DNA of 64,000 bases from Pseudocercospora fijiensis CIRAD86 (taxonomy: Eukaryota; Ascomycota; Dothideomycetes; Mycosphaerellales; Mycosphaerellaceae): positions 1,410,543-1,474,542 of the forward strand of contig NW_006921536.1 in assembly GCF_000340215.1 (NCBI RefSeq), written 5' to 3'. A program made the position numbers and the translations under genes. Under the pieces are notes generated by a model. The model was not told where the DNA came from. It ran no database searches and saw only the letters and a list, made by a program, of their open reading frames with translations. This document shows, piece by piece, positions 46,701-55,639 of the stretch; position 1 is the stretch's first letter, and the number at the start of each line of letters is the position of its first letter.

Positions 46701-48081
46701 CGCCGGCGACATATAGCCTCGACCTGGACGCGAGCACTTCTGGAATGAGCGCCAGCCTTACGAATGGAGATAACCAGCCTCTTTTCGACGGCGCCACACC
46801 AGAAGTCCCGACAGACAGACTCACCCCGATCAGGACGACATTGGCACAATTAATGCCTGGCGTCCCAATTTCTCAGTTTACATACAGGAGACAGACCCTC
46901 AACAATCAGTTGGAGACCGGGGCCTATGGCAAGGCGATGGTAAGTCACGTCACGATCTCGCTGGACGCTGCGCAGTAGATATACCGCGTGGCAACGACGA
47001 CCCGTTTCGTTGAATATCTCACTGTGGTCTTGAGATGCTGACTCAAGTCTTCGTAGATCCTTTACAGCAACTACCAGAAAGAGGATCCAGATACGTTTGA
47101 AAATTTGGATCCAGCTATAGATTGCGGACTGAGACAGAAAGCAATTTGGCAATGCTGGATCCAGGGAAAGTTGATGGGCAGTGACCTTTGGGATGCCTTA
47201 CCAGGGTGAGTACTTCTATCTCCACTTCTGCATAGCCAGAAGTCAGGGCTCTGGGAAGGAATCGTCGTTGCCATTCGACGCGATCTGTGCAGCTTCGAGC
47301 AGAGCCAGGGTGCCGCAAGCAACGATAGATTCCTTCGAAACCGGAACATGTCAGGCATTCTATTGGATCGGTGTCGCTAAAACATACGACTGCAGTCAAA
47401 TTGCTCCCAATCAAAAACGTCAAGCCAACAGTGCGTGCACGTTGTCTGCCACTCCAACTCCCAGTCCGACCTCCGATTCGACTCCTACTTCGACTCCCGA
47501 TTCAACTCTTAGTTCAGTCCCAACCCCAGAATCACCTGCAACTCCAACTCTGACATCAACCGCATCAGCGTCATCTTCCAGCACACCCTCAACCATTTCC
47601 TCAGCCCCAGTAACAACGACAGTCCAACTACCCGGCGGCGCTACACCTTTCCCGTACGAGAATATCGTCTGCAGAGGATCCGACGAGCTTCCTGGTCACG
47701 CATCGATCGATCTAATCTGGCAACATACAAGTGCCGTTGCATTTTGCTCCGACAACGAAAACACTGACCTAGGTCCGGGCTCCTCGCCAGCAACCAAACA
47801 TGATCCGGATGAACGAGGGGTGGACTACTACTATTCCGTGGCGTGGAGAGATAACTGCGTTGTAGAAGGGGTGGAAACTCAAAACGTCAACAGTCCTATT
47901 GACATTGTGGATTATTGTTGGTCTTTGATGCTTACTATCTATTATCAATGTAAGTTTTATCTTCTGCTCACTTACCTACCCGCGTGTCTTTGCTAACTGC
48001 ATTCTTTCAGGTGACAACGGTGGAATCGGTGGCTACTGGGACATTGGGTGTTTGAGGTACACTTTTACTGGAGGCTTGTAA
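43744..48081 (+). CDS. Secreted LysM-like, Ser/Thr-rich multidomain protein (about 1237 aa, 7 exons)
   Basis: Exons 43744-44425, 44565-46301, 46444-46531, 46600-46939, 47057-47205, 47303-47949 and 48011-48081 total 3714 bp, an exact multiple of three. Introns have GT/AG ends and CTGAC or CTAAC branch sites; the fifth acceptor (GAGCAG at 47302) was chosen for frame and is the least certain. Residues 1-20 form a signal peptide. Residues 43-88 resemble a LysM (L-E-Q-I-A-R-E-L, A-A-N-P-S-L, G-Q-x-C-T-V-P), followed by a Cys cluster. A long Ser/Thr-rich mucin-like region with repeated T-T-T-N-S-L-G/D-G units follows, then Pro-rich P-P-G-I-H-P-P-G-P, and a Cys-containing C-terminal region ending N-N/D-G-G-I-G-G-Y-W-D-I-G-C-L-R-Y. 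That tail resembles regions appended to secreted fungal GH18-type proteins, but no chitinase catalytic motif is present. Probable cell-wall or apoplastic chitin-binding protein. Confidence 0.75.
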
Positions 48082-48515
48082 CACCGCCATCCACACACAA
48101 GGAATGCGTGCTATAAGTCGGCGAATGGAGGACGCTCTCTTGATCCTTGCTCAGCATTCGATTCCATCCTGCTGTCAGGGTAAATTCTTGATCCCTTAGG
48201 GTACAGTTCTTTTCGAACGTGTTGTCTGATCATGAGAATGCAATCAATTGTGTCAGATCACTAATGGAGCGGCTGGCACATTCGTCGGCCATCGTGAGCG
48301 CAGCGGATAGTCATGTAGTATTATCCCAGGCTTCGTATGCTGAACCCGCTCGCCTCTTGCTATCTTCGCGGTCTCGTCAAATTTCCTCTCAGCCTCATTC
48401 CCAACACAACCGCCCTCCTCGAATGCATGGAGACTCGCAGCAAGCGGGAAAGTGCTCTAGCTCATCTCCTAGGTTTAGCAATCGACGTGGTTCTCGATAT
48501 CTCTGCATCGATCTC
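48082..48515. other. Convergent intergenic region
   Basis: 434 bp between the stop codons of the LysM-like gene (+) and the kinase-ankyrin gene (-). It must hold both 3' ends. No gene or repeat seen. Confidence 0.5.
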
Positions 48516-51500
48516 TTAGGCACCGGAGTGCTTTGCCCACAACCCATTCGAACTTGTACCACCTGCAGCCACCAAAATCCTTCCAACCGCTTTATACTGT
48601 TCAACAATGAAACGGGTGACCGACGGAGCAACCAATCGTCTCGTGACCCTCAACAGGGCATCAATATGCTTTCCCACGACATCGAGCGGTGTGCCCTCGC
48701 CAATGAAGATCGTAGTACTACTATAGTCCCGCGGCGTTGAGGGGCCAGAAAAATGATTTTTGCGAACTTGATTGACATCCAGACCCGCAGCAATAAGCAC
48801 CTCGACACACTTCACCAGTCCCGATGCAGCTGCGTAGTGTAGCAGACTTCCATTATCCTTGTCTACATTGCAAGCCCAAATTCCAAGATCCGGGATTTTG
48901 GAAACGATGAGCTGTGCGAGATAATTGTCTTGTGCGAGGGACTCTTCGCTGGTACTCAATCCTTCATGCATGCAGCGTGGATGAGATTTGCTGTACAATA
49001 GCTCAGCAAGCACATTGATGCCACGGCACGTGGTCTTAAGGTCGGCCCCGGCATTAATGATATGTCTGTAAAGCGTGCCTGCTCGTCGGGCGGCAGTCAA
49101 CAATGGCGTGGTCCCATCGTTCGCTTTATGGTTGGTATTAGCGCCGCTTTTCACAAGCAGATCGATGATGACGAATAGGTCGCTGAAATCGTGTGACCTG
49201 TCGGGAAGTAGTACCAAGGCTGTTGCGCCGTTGGCGTTTGCGATGTTTGGGTCTGCTCCACATTGGAGAAGGGCAGAGGTGGCAATGTCGTCAGTCTCGG
49301 TCACTGCTATCATGAGTGGTGTGAGACCGGACACCAGACTGCGGCCAGGATTCATTGGTGTCTTGGTAAGCTGGTCTATATCGGCGCCCATCTTCTGGAG
49401 TTCTTGGATCGTCTCCACGATTTTCTGCTTCCGTTCAGCAGGTGTTCCTACAAATGCTGGATACCAGAACCGTAGTTTATTGCTTGTCCGGGACATTCGC
49501 AAGTACGATAGGCGGTGAATAGGTGTATATCCTTCTTCGTCCTCGCTCATGATGATTGGGTGAGTGCTGAGTCTGCGTATAAGCTGCAGAGCTTTCGCAT
49601 CATGCATAGCTGCAGCTAGGTCAACCACCGTGAAGCCTCCAGTCTCATCGTCTGATTCTGAGTACTCTCCTTCTTCGGCATTGCCATGAATTCGCATCAC
49701 TCGTACGTTCTCGTCTGTGATATATGGATCACGACCATCACGCGCGTTGGGATTTGCGCCTTTCATGAGCAATTCTGTGGTTGCTATGGTGCATCCCGTG
49801 AAGATCGCCCAATGGAGTGGAGAGCCTGGAGGCCAGGAGAACGGAAAATGTAGATTTGACATCCAGGACACAGGTTCTGTACAAGCTTCGATATTGGCCC
49901 CTGCTTTCAGCAGGGCCGTGAGTATGGTTCGAATATGTGCAGGCGAGAAGCTGAACAGCCAGTGAAGACAAGTGAGCCCGATCATCCCGGATCGAATCGA
50001 CGCGTCTGCGCCTTGCTCACACAAGACTGATACGGCTTGCCAGTGGCCAGCAAGGCAAGCTTTGTAGAGGGCGGTCTCGCCAAATATGTTGCAAGTGTTG
50101 ATTGACGCTCTTAAGTCACCAGTCTTCAGGGCACTTTTAAGCTCAATATGCTTTCCTGTGGCAGCCATGATATGGAGATAGTTATTCTGGTACTCATCCC
50201 TATAGGCAAGGTCGCATTCTGCGATGGCAGGCAACGGCGAGTAGAATTGGTTATATCCTGTTCGTTCACGAAACTGGTCCCACGCTCTTGCGGCAACCTT
50301 CGGCGCTGTGTCATGAAGTCTTCTCCAGGCCATCAAAGATCCAGTCCTGACAGCATCTTGCAGCAGCTCGGTGTCAATTTCGAAAGCAACCCCGTAATTG
50401 TGACAAAGGTCGGCGATGATGGCTTGAGCTGGCACACTTCCTCTGCTGATAGCCGCTTGCAACACCGCGAGCTGTAACTCCTTGCCAGATTTGGTCGGCG
50501 ATCCATGCGTCAAAGCAAGGAACAAGGAAAGGAGCTGAGGTGCTGTCAGAGTAGGTCTGTATCGTCTGTACGATGCCTCCAAGCCCTGGAGGTAGAGCGG
50601 CTCGATAGATATAGGCTCGATAGGGAACGAGCGTTGTAGACTGTCGGTCTCTTGCTCGAGCATCACTTGTTCTTTCCTACTAGCCTCATCCTGCTGCCTA
50701 ATCCCTCATTAGCGGCGCAACCGGATCTGGTCTTGCAATTCCCCAGCTCACCAATATCTCACTGCGCTTGAATCTGTCATCAACAACTCACCAACCTCGA
50801 AGGGACGAGCTTCGACTGAATCTGCCAGCAGGAGCGGTAACCCACGCTTGAGTTGTGAAGCGAAAGCTTCAGGGAATCGGGTGGGATAGTTGATCAACGC
50901 CATGGCATCTCCTGGAAGCTTGCTGGACGGAGGATGTCCTCGCAGAAAGGCGATGCTCCAGAGGACCATTCCGTAAGAGAAGTTGTCGGCTTTGACAAGC
51001 TGCGCGACCGTGAGCTTGGAGCCATGGCATATTTCAGGTGCACACCACTGACTGGACATGCCCACGACCTCGATACACTTATCCAAAGGTGATTGGTGGT
51101 CGCCCACGGACAGTCCAAAGTCAGCCAATTTGGCAATGAACGGCACCTGTTGACACCTGTTGTTTCGAAATACCAGAATGTTCTGCGGCTTGAGATCTCC
51201 ATGTACAATACCGGCTGCATGTATCGCATCCAATCCCTGTCCGACATCGATGCTGAGCTGGTGAATTGAGTCAGGGCCCAACTCGTGTTTCGAGAAGATG
51301 GAGGAGAGGTCGGCGTAAGCAAGTTCGAGCACAAGCAGAGGTCTTTCATACCAGGTGCCATCCAGACCCCAACCATACAGGTCTACGATGTCCCTGTGAT
51401 AGCGCAAGGACTTGTTTCTGAGAGCAATTATTTCGAGATACATGTCGTGTACTTGTTGGCGAGATCGAGGCGAGGTAAGATCCAAAGATCCATCTTCGTT

Positions 51501-51863
51501 ATACTGGAAAAGGGGCCATTTGACGGCCACCTCAACTGTAGTAATCTCTTCCTGACAGTCTTCTGGGTACAAAACGTCGCCCGAAGTCACCAGAAACTGG
51601 GCACCCTGACCAAGGCGGCTCCTTTCGTCGAAGCGACTATATAAGGTCAGCGGTCCTGGGACGCCGAGCGATACGAGCGACGTGACGAGGTCATCGACAG
51701 TCCTCAATGTAGCAAGACCCGGCAGCGAGTTGCCGCCAGATATCTGGCTGAATTTGTTCTTCCCGCTGGTCAGCGCTTCGTCTTGAAAAGCTGCCGAGAT
51801 TTCGGTGCAGGCGGCGATGGGGTTCTGCGCAAAGATTAAAGTCGACTCTTGATTGTCCGTCAT
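48516..51863 (-). CDS. Protein kinase-ankyrin repeat fusion (about 1092 aa, 2 exons)
   Basis: Exon 1 is 51863-50763 and exon 2 is 50693-48516. A 69-bp intron (50694-50762; GTGAGA donor, GCTAAT branch, GGCAG acceptor) removes the apparent kinase stop and joins both frames exactly, giving 367 plus 725 codons. The kinase domain, residues about 75-355, has the Gly-rich loop L-G-Q-G (84-87), V-A-V-K with K115, E144 in helix C, H-G-D-L-K-P-Q-N (221-228), D-F-G (248-250), A-P-E (275-277) and D-x-F-S-x-G, so it should be catalytically active (HGD rather than HRD). Exon 2 carries many ankyrin repeats (for example G-E-T-A-L-Y-K-A-C-L-A-G-H-W, G-S-P-L-H-W-A-I, L-L-Q-C-G-A-D-P-N, G-S-L-L-H-Y-A-A-A-S-G). 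The architecture resembles RIPK4/ANKK1-type kinases. If the intron were not used, it would be two adjacent genes. Confidence 0.85.
50694..50762 (-). other. Intron joining kinase and ankyrin exons
   Basis: Phase-0, 69 bp. The acceptor is a tandem NAGNAG (GGCAGCAG), so two products differing by one Gln are possible without a frame change. Confidence 0.75.
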
Positions 51864-52229
51864 TACATTTGTAGGAGGCAATGTGCCTTCGCTGTAAGAA
51901 TCAACGAAAGCAGCATTTCAGAGTTCGCTTGGGCTTCTCTTGGTGATGTTTCGGCGGTGGAGTAAAGCTGGTCAACAGGTACCAAATTGACGTGCTTTCT
52001 GTCCACTCGTCCCAACTCAGGTTCTGTTTTCAGCTCTGCCACCAAGAAAATCAGCTGAGACGCCTCTTCGGCAGCCCAAAGGCTCGATTGGCCAAGTGCT
52101 GGGTTTCATGCATACTCCCCTGCAACTGGAGCGCCCCATTGCATTTTGTAGTTGCCTTGACACGTTAGCACGCTGGATACCATATAATGCTGAACGACAC
52201 GACACGCAGATGATCGCCCGCGCCTCGTC
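51864..52229. promoter_or_regulatory. Shared divergent promoter of kinase-ankyrin and HeLo-pseudokinase genes
   Basis: 366 bp between the two start codons. A TATA-like ATATAAT at 52182-52188 lies about 45 bp before the plus-strand ATG. No other element was recognised. The short shared region suggests co-regulation. Confidence 0.5.
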
Positions 52230-53747
52230 ATGTCTGGAGCTGAAGCTGCGGCCGGCGTAGCGGGATTAGTGCTTGCGTTGCCAGGAGTCATCGACCTGTG
52301 CATCAAATATGGCAATTTCTTGAAGGAGAAAATCGAGTCGTACAGGAAGTTCGACGAGGTTGTCAAGCTTGAGCACTTCGTCACTGAATTGGTCAGCGGC
52401 GAGCTCAACATTCTGTTGGGCTTCTTCCATTCGATCCATGACCAGATGACGGAGACGATCAAGAATGGAGTCTATCAGCTTTTTCAAGTCCTCCGGACAG
52501 CGCTGGAAAATGCGATCAACCAGTTTCCGAAAGGCAGACCGACCGTGGGGACGAAACTGGCATTCTCTCTCAGCGGCAGGAAGCGGATCAGCGAGGCAGT
52601 TGAGGAGCTCGAAACATGGCATGGACGACTCGTCACCCGTGCTATGGTAGTCTTGTTCTTCGGCGGCAGCATTGCGGCGGGTCAGAAGCAGATCACTAGC
52701 AACCCAGCCATAGCTAGGATTGTCCGAATCCGTGGTGCATTCAAAGACGACCAACGACGTGCAACACTTCGACTGCGAACACCAGATGCCAAGGATATCA
52801 CTTCCAAAGTTGATCAATCCGAGATCTGGGATCTGGCGCAAACCAGGACCTTGATCGAGTATCGGAAGTATGACCCAGTGACGACTTCGAAGCAGACCGC
52901 AGAGCTAGAAGTCAATGTTCGAGACCTCTCTGCCAGGCTGAATCATGTGATCGCTTCAGAATCCGGGCTCCTACACTGTACTGGGTTCTCTGAAGACCAA
53001 GCTGGGCACAGTTTTTTGATGCACTTCGCATACCCAGAGCGAAAGGCCAACCCTCGGTCGCTTCAAAGTCTTCTGACAGATCCGACAAACATCTCTGTCG
53101 GTATCAAACACTCTCAGACCGACCGCATCGTGCTCGCTCGTCGCCTGACGTCTGCAGTGCTGTACTTGCACTCCGCAAACTTCGTCCACAAGAACATCCG
53201 TCCTTCGAACATCCTGATATTCGATGAGGTCCCCCAGGATGGTGACCAGCCCTCAACATACCCCAACGTCGTAGGCGATCCATACCTCGTCGGCTTCGAC
53301 GATGTCCGCAAAGCAGATGCGAAGTCTAACATGGTTCGTGTAGATGAATGGCAGAAGAACATCTACCTTCACCCGGATCGGCACAGGATGAGCGCGGGCG
53401 ACGAGTTCACCATGCGCCACGACCTGTACAGTGTGGGCGTTGTACTTCTGGAGATCGCACTCTGGGGCAGTTTCACAGATCGTAGTAGTCGCGGGATTGG
53501 CAGGCAGCTGCTGGAGAGCGGAGGAGCTCTGAGGAGTCCAGAGGCCCTCAAGCAGAGGTATATCCGTTTGGCCAGGACCCTGGTCCCGAGAAGCCTCGGA
53601 AACCTTTACAGTGAGGTCACTGTCGCATGTCTGGAAGGACTAAAGGACGAGGAGCAAGGAGGACTGCTGGACGACCAAGATGGAATTGTTGTTGGAGAAG
53701 CGTACATCTCCCAGATTATGACCAAGTTAGATGAGATTCGTCTATGA
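52230..53747 (+). CDS. HeLo-like domain plus pseudokinase protein (505 aa)
   Basis: Intronless ORF with ATG at 52230. Residues 1 to about 165 are helical with the small, hydrophobic N-terminus typical of fungal HeLo-like domains (G-V-A-G-L-V-L-A-L-P-G-V-I-D-L). That family forms four-helix bundles which in HET-S/HELLP-type proteins insert in membranes and kill the cell. Residues about 230-480 have a kinase fold with key residues lost: the catalytic loop reads H320-K-N322-I-R-P-S-N327 (Asp replaced by Asn), the DFG position reads G-F-D (355-357), and no VAIK Lys or Gly-rich loop is evident. The F-lobe motif D-L-Y-S-V-G-V-V-L-L-E-I is kept. It should therefore be a pseudokinase regulating the N-terminal domain, an MLKL-like layout. 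No prion-amyloid motif was identified. Divergent from the kinase-ankyrin gene. Confidence 0.82.
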   Translation: MSGAEAAAGVAGLVLALPGVIDLCIKYGNFLKEKIESYRKFDEVVKLEHFVTELVSGELNILLGFFHSIHDQMTETIKNGVYQLFQVLRTALENAINQFPKGRPTVGTKLAFSLSGRKRISEAVEELETWHGRLVTRAMVVLFFGGSIAAGQKQITSNPAIARIVRIRGAFKDDQRRATLRLRTPDAKDITSKVDQSEIWDLAQTRTLIEYRKYDPVTTSKQTAELEVNVRDLSARLNHVIASESGLLHCTGFSEDQAGHSFLMHFAYPERKANPRSLQSLLTDPTNISVGIKHSQTDRIVLARRLTSAVLYLHSANFVHKNIRPSNILIFDEVPQDGDQPSTYPNVVGDPYLVGFDDVRKADAKSNMVRVDEWQKNIYLHPDRHRMSAGDEFTMRHDLYSVGVVLLEIALWGSFTDRSSRGIGRQLLESGGALRSPEALKQRYIRLARTLVPRSLGNLYSEVTVACLEGLKDEEQGGLLDDQDGIVVGEAYISQIMTKLDEIRL

Positions 53748-53935
53748 GGGCGTTCGGCGGAGTGAGTTCAAGTCACCGCTCTTGCGAGTCTCTAGCATCT
53801 TGGTATAAGGCGCTGCAGTGATGCTTGCCATCGGAATGAACACAATTGAATGCTCGAGACCAAGAGTGTTGTGTAGGAGAAGGAGAAAGACGTGTCAAAA
53901 TTGAGTAACGAGTTTCACCTTCCTATTGTTCTTGG
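53748..53935. other. 3' flank of the HeLo-pseudokinase gene, right edge of the gene island
   Basis: Base composition is still normal (contains TGG, CCA and TCA trinucleotides) until about 53935, where RIP-type sequence begins abruptly. No gene seen. Confidence 0.55.
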
Positions 53936-54195
53936 CGCGTAAATCGCGGATATAGATTTAGTTATTATAGTAACAGTAGGCAGGCCTATAGTTGAGAAAG
54001 ATAGTACGCGTCTAGCTTTAATATATATTTTTCCTATTAAGAAATAGATTATAATTCTTTAAGTTTAAAATATAGCTAGTAGTTTCTATACTTATATAAA
54101 GCGGTAATATAGCGAATTTTACGATTTGCGAAATACAGTAGTATTATATCTAATAGTATTTACCTACTCCTTTTACTATCTATATATATACTAGA
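53936..54195. other. AT-rich RIP-mutated relic
   Basis: About 260 bp, rich in TATA and lacking a supported reading frame, between the gene island and element C2. Confidence 0.45.
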
Positions 54196-54392
54196 TATAA
54201 TAAGGGTACGTTAGTAGGTAGATAGGATAGTAGTAGGTATAGGTAGTATTTAATAAGGATCTAGGAGAAGAGGGAGGAAGGTAGGAGAGTTGGCCTATTG
54301 CTGAGCGCTAAGCCCTACCTAAGGTATTAAGACCCTAGCTTTACTCGAGCCTAGTTATATACTAATTACGTATAACCTCTTTAGTCCTAATA
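54196..54392 (-). repeat. LTR of element C2 (3' LTR), 197 bp
   Basis: Aligns in reverse with the 189-bp LTRs of C1. It shares with C3 an extra ~8 bp (TTTAGYCC) near its edge that C1 lacks. Confidence 0.85.
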
Positions 54393-55593
54393 TACGCTTC
54401 CCTTCTAAAGGCCGCGCCCTCGTAGCCGGTCTATATTCTAATCTTATCCTCTATTGCTACTAACTTAGTAGGTCTAATAAGCTGCTTAGCCCGCGCTAAA
54501 TTAAACACGTAACTACCTAATTATGTAACTATATTAAACCTTACCTCTAATATAATATAATGTTTAACTCTAACTGCGCTATCCTTACATATAATAAAGT
54601 AATATATAATTACGAGAATTAAGGACTATCGACTAATTACAATATAAGCGCGCCTTCCCTACTATAATAGGTAGGCGTACGAGGTATTATAGCACTGCCT
54701 CCGTTCTAAGTAATATCGTATCGAGTTCTTTACGTCTACTCTTAAAAAAACCTAGCAATGTCCGCTTCCGAGAGTTGTTCTTATTATTACGAGGGCTATT
54801 ATTTACTATCGTAGTTTTACTAGCCCTAATTAGTTAGGTTTAGCAGCCTTTAATTATTAATCTTATCTTATCTTTTTAAAAAACATAGTTCGTCTAGTTT
54901 CTATAGGTAAAGGCTATTATAAGTGCAATAGTTAAGGTTCGCCTCGCTTAAAGGGTCGGAAAGATCGAGGAGTAACCTATTGTCTACAAGATCGACCCTA
55001 GCTAGCTTAGCTCTATAGTTTTGCCCTTAGTTAGCCTATTAGTCGCTTAATCTTTAAGCGGCTTAAAGTTTTAATTAAACTCTTAGTAGGTTCAATCTTT
55101 TAACTTAGTTAGTATAGTGCTTTAGGCTCGTAGTATAGGTAAGGTTGCCCTCGCAGATATAGCGATAATAGTAGGTAATGTTAATAATAGCGGCGCTAGC
55201 CGTCTTAGCGCCGACTTTACCTTGCTTCTAATTTCCTTCTTTAACTAATAACAACTCGGCAATACCGTTACTAATATAGACGTGTCTTTCCTTCTTTAAG
55301 CAGTAATACATACTCTGTAATACTGTTACTAATATAGCCGCGCTAGCCGCCGGTATACTACTAGCTCGTAGCGCGATACTATTATCTTCGTTACCGTTAT
55401 TCGTACGCCGCTACGCGTGCGCGTATCGCCCTTATCGATCGTTTAGGCCTTAGAGCCTTAGTAGAATAAAGGAATAAAAGGGGGCGCTAAGAGAAGGGTC
55501 TTATAGGGTACGCTAGTAAAGAGGTAGATTCTATAGTAGTATAGTCTTATTATCCCTTATTACTAATAATTGCTTGCCTCTAATTAGTTAGCT

Positions 55594-55616
55594 AATAGTA
55601 CCCTAGGGGTAGCATT
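55594..55616. repeat. CCCC/GGGG palindrome 7, element C2
   Basis: AATAGTACCCTAGGGGTAG then CATT, at the position equivalent to palindrome 6 of C1. Confidence 0.78.
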
Positions 55617-55639
55617 AATCCTAGGCCTTTCTAGTAACA

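Noticed and set aside
48219..48740. Plus-strand 173-aa ORF
   Set aside because: Overlaps the 3' end of the kinase-ankyrin gene in antisense; low-complexity Ser-rich, no domain.
50666..50748. Separate kinase and ankyrin genes with an 81-bp intergenic gap
   Set aside because: A canonical phase-0 intron joins the frames exactly and removes the stop; the ankyrin ORF would otherwise start with a weak context after a tiny spacer.
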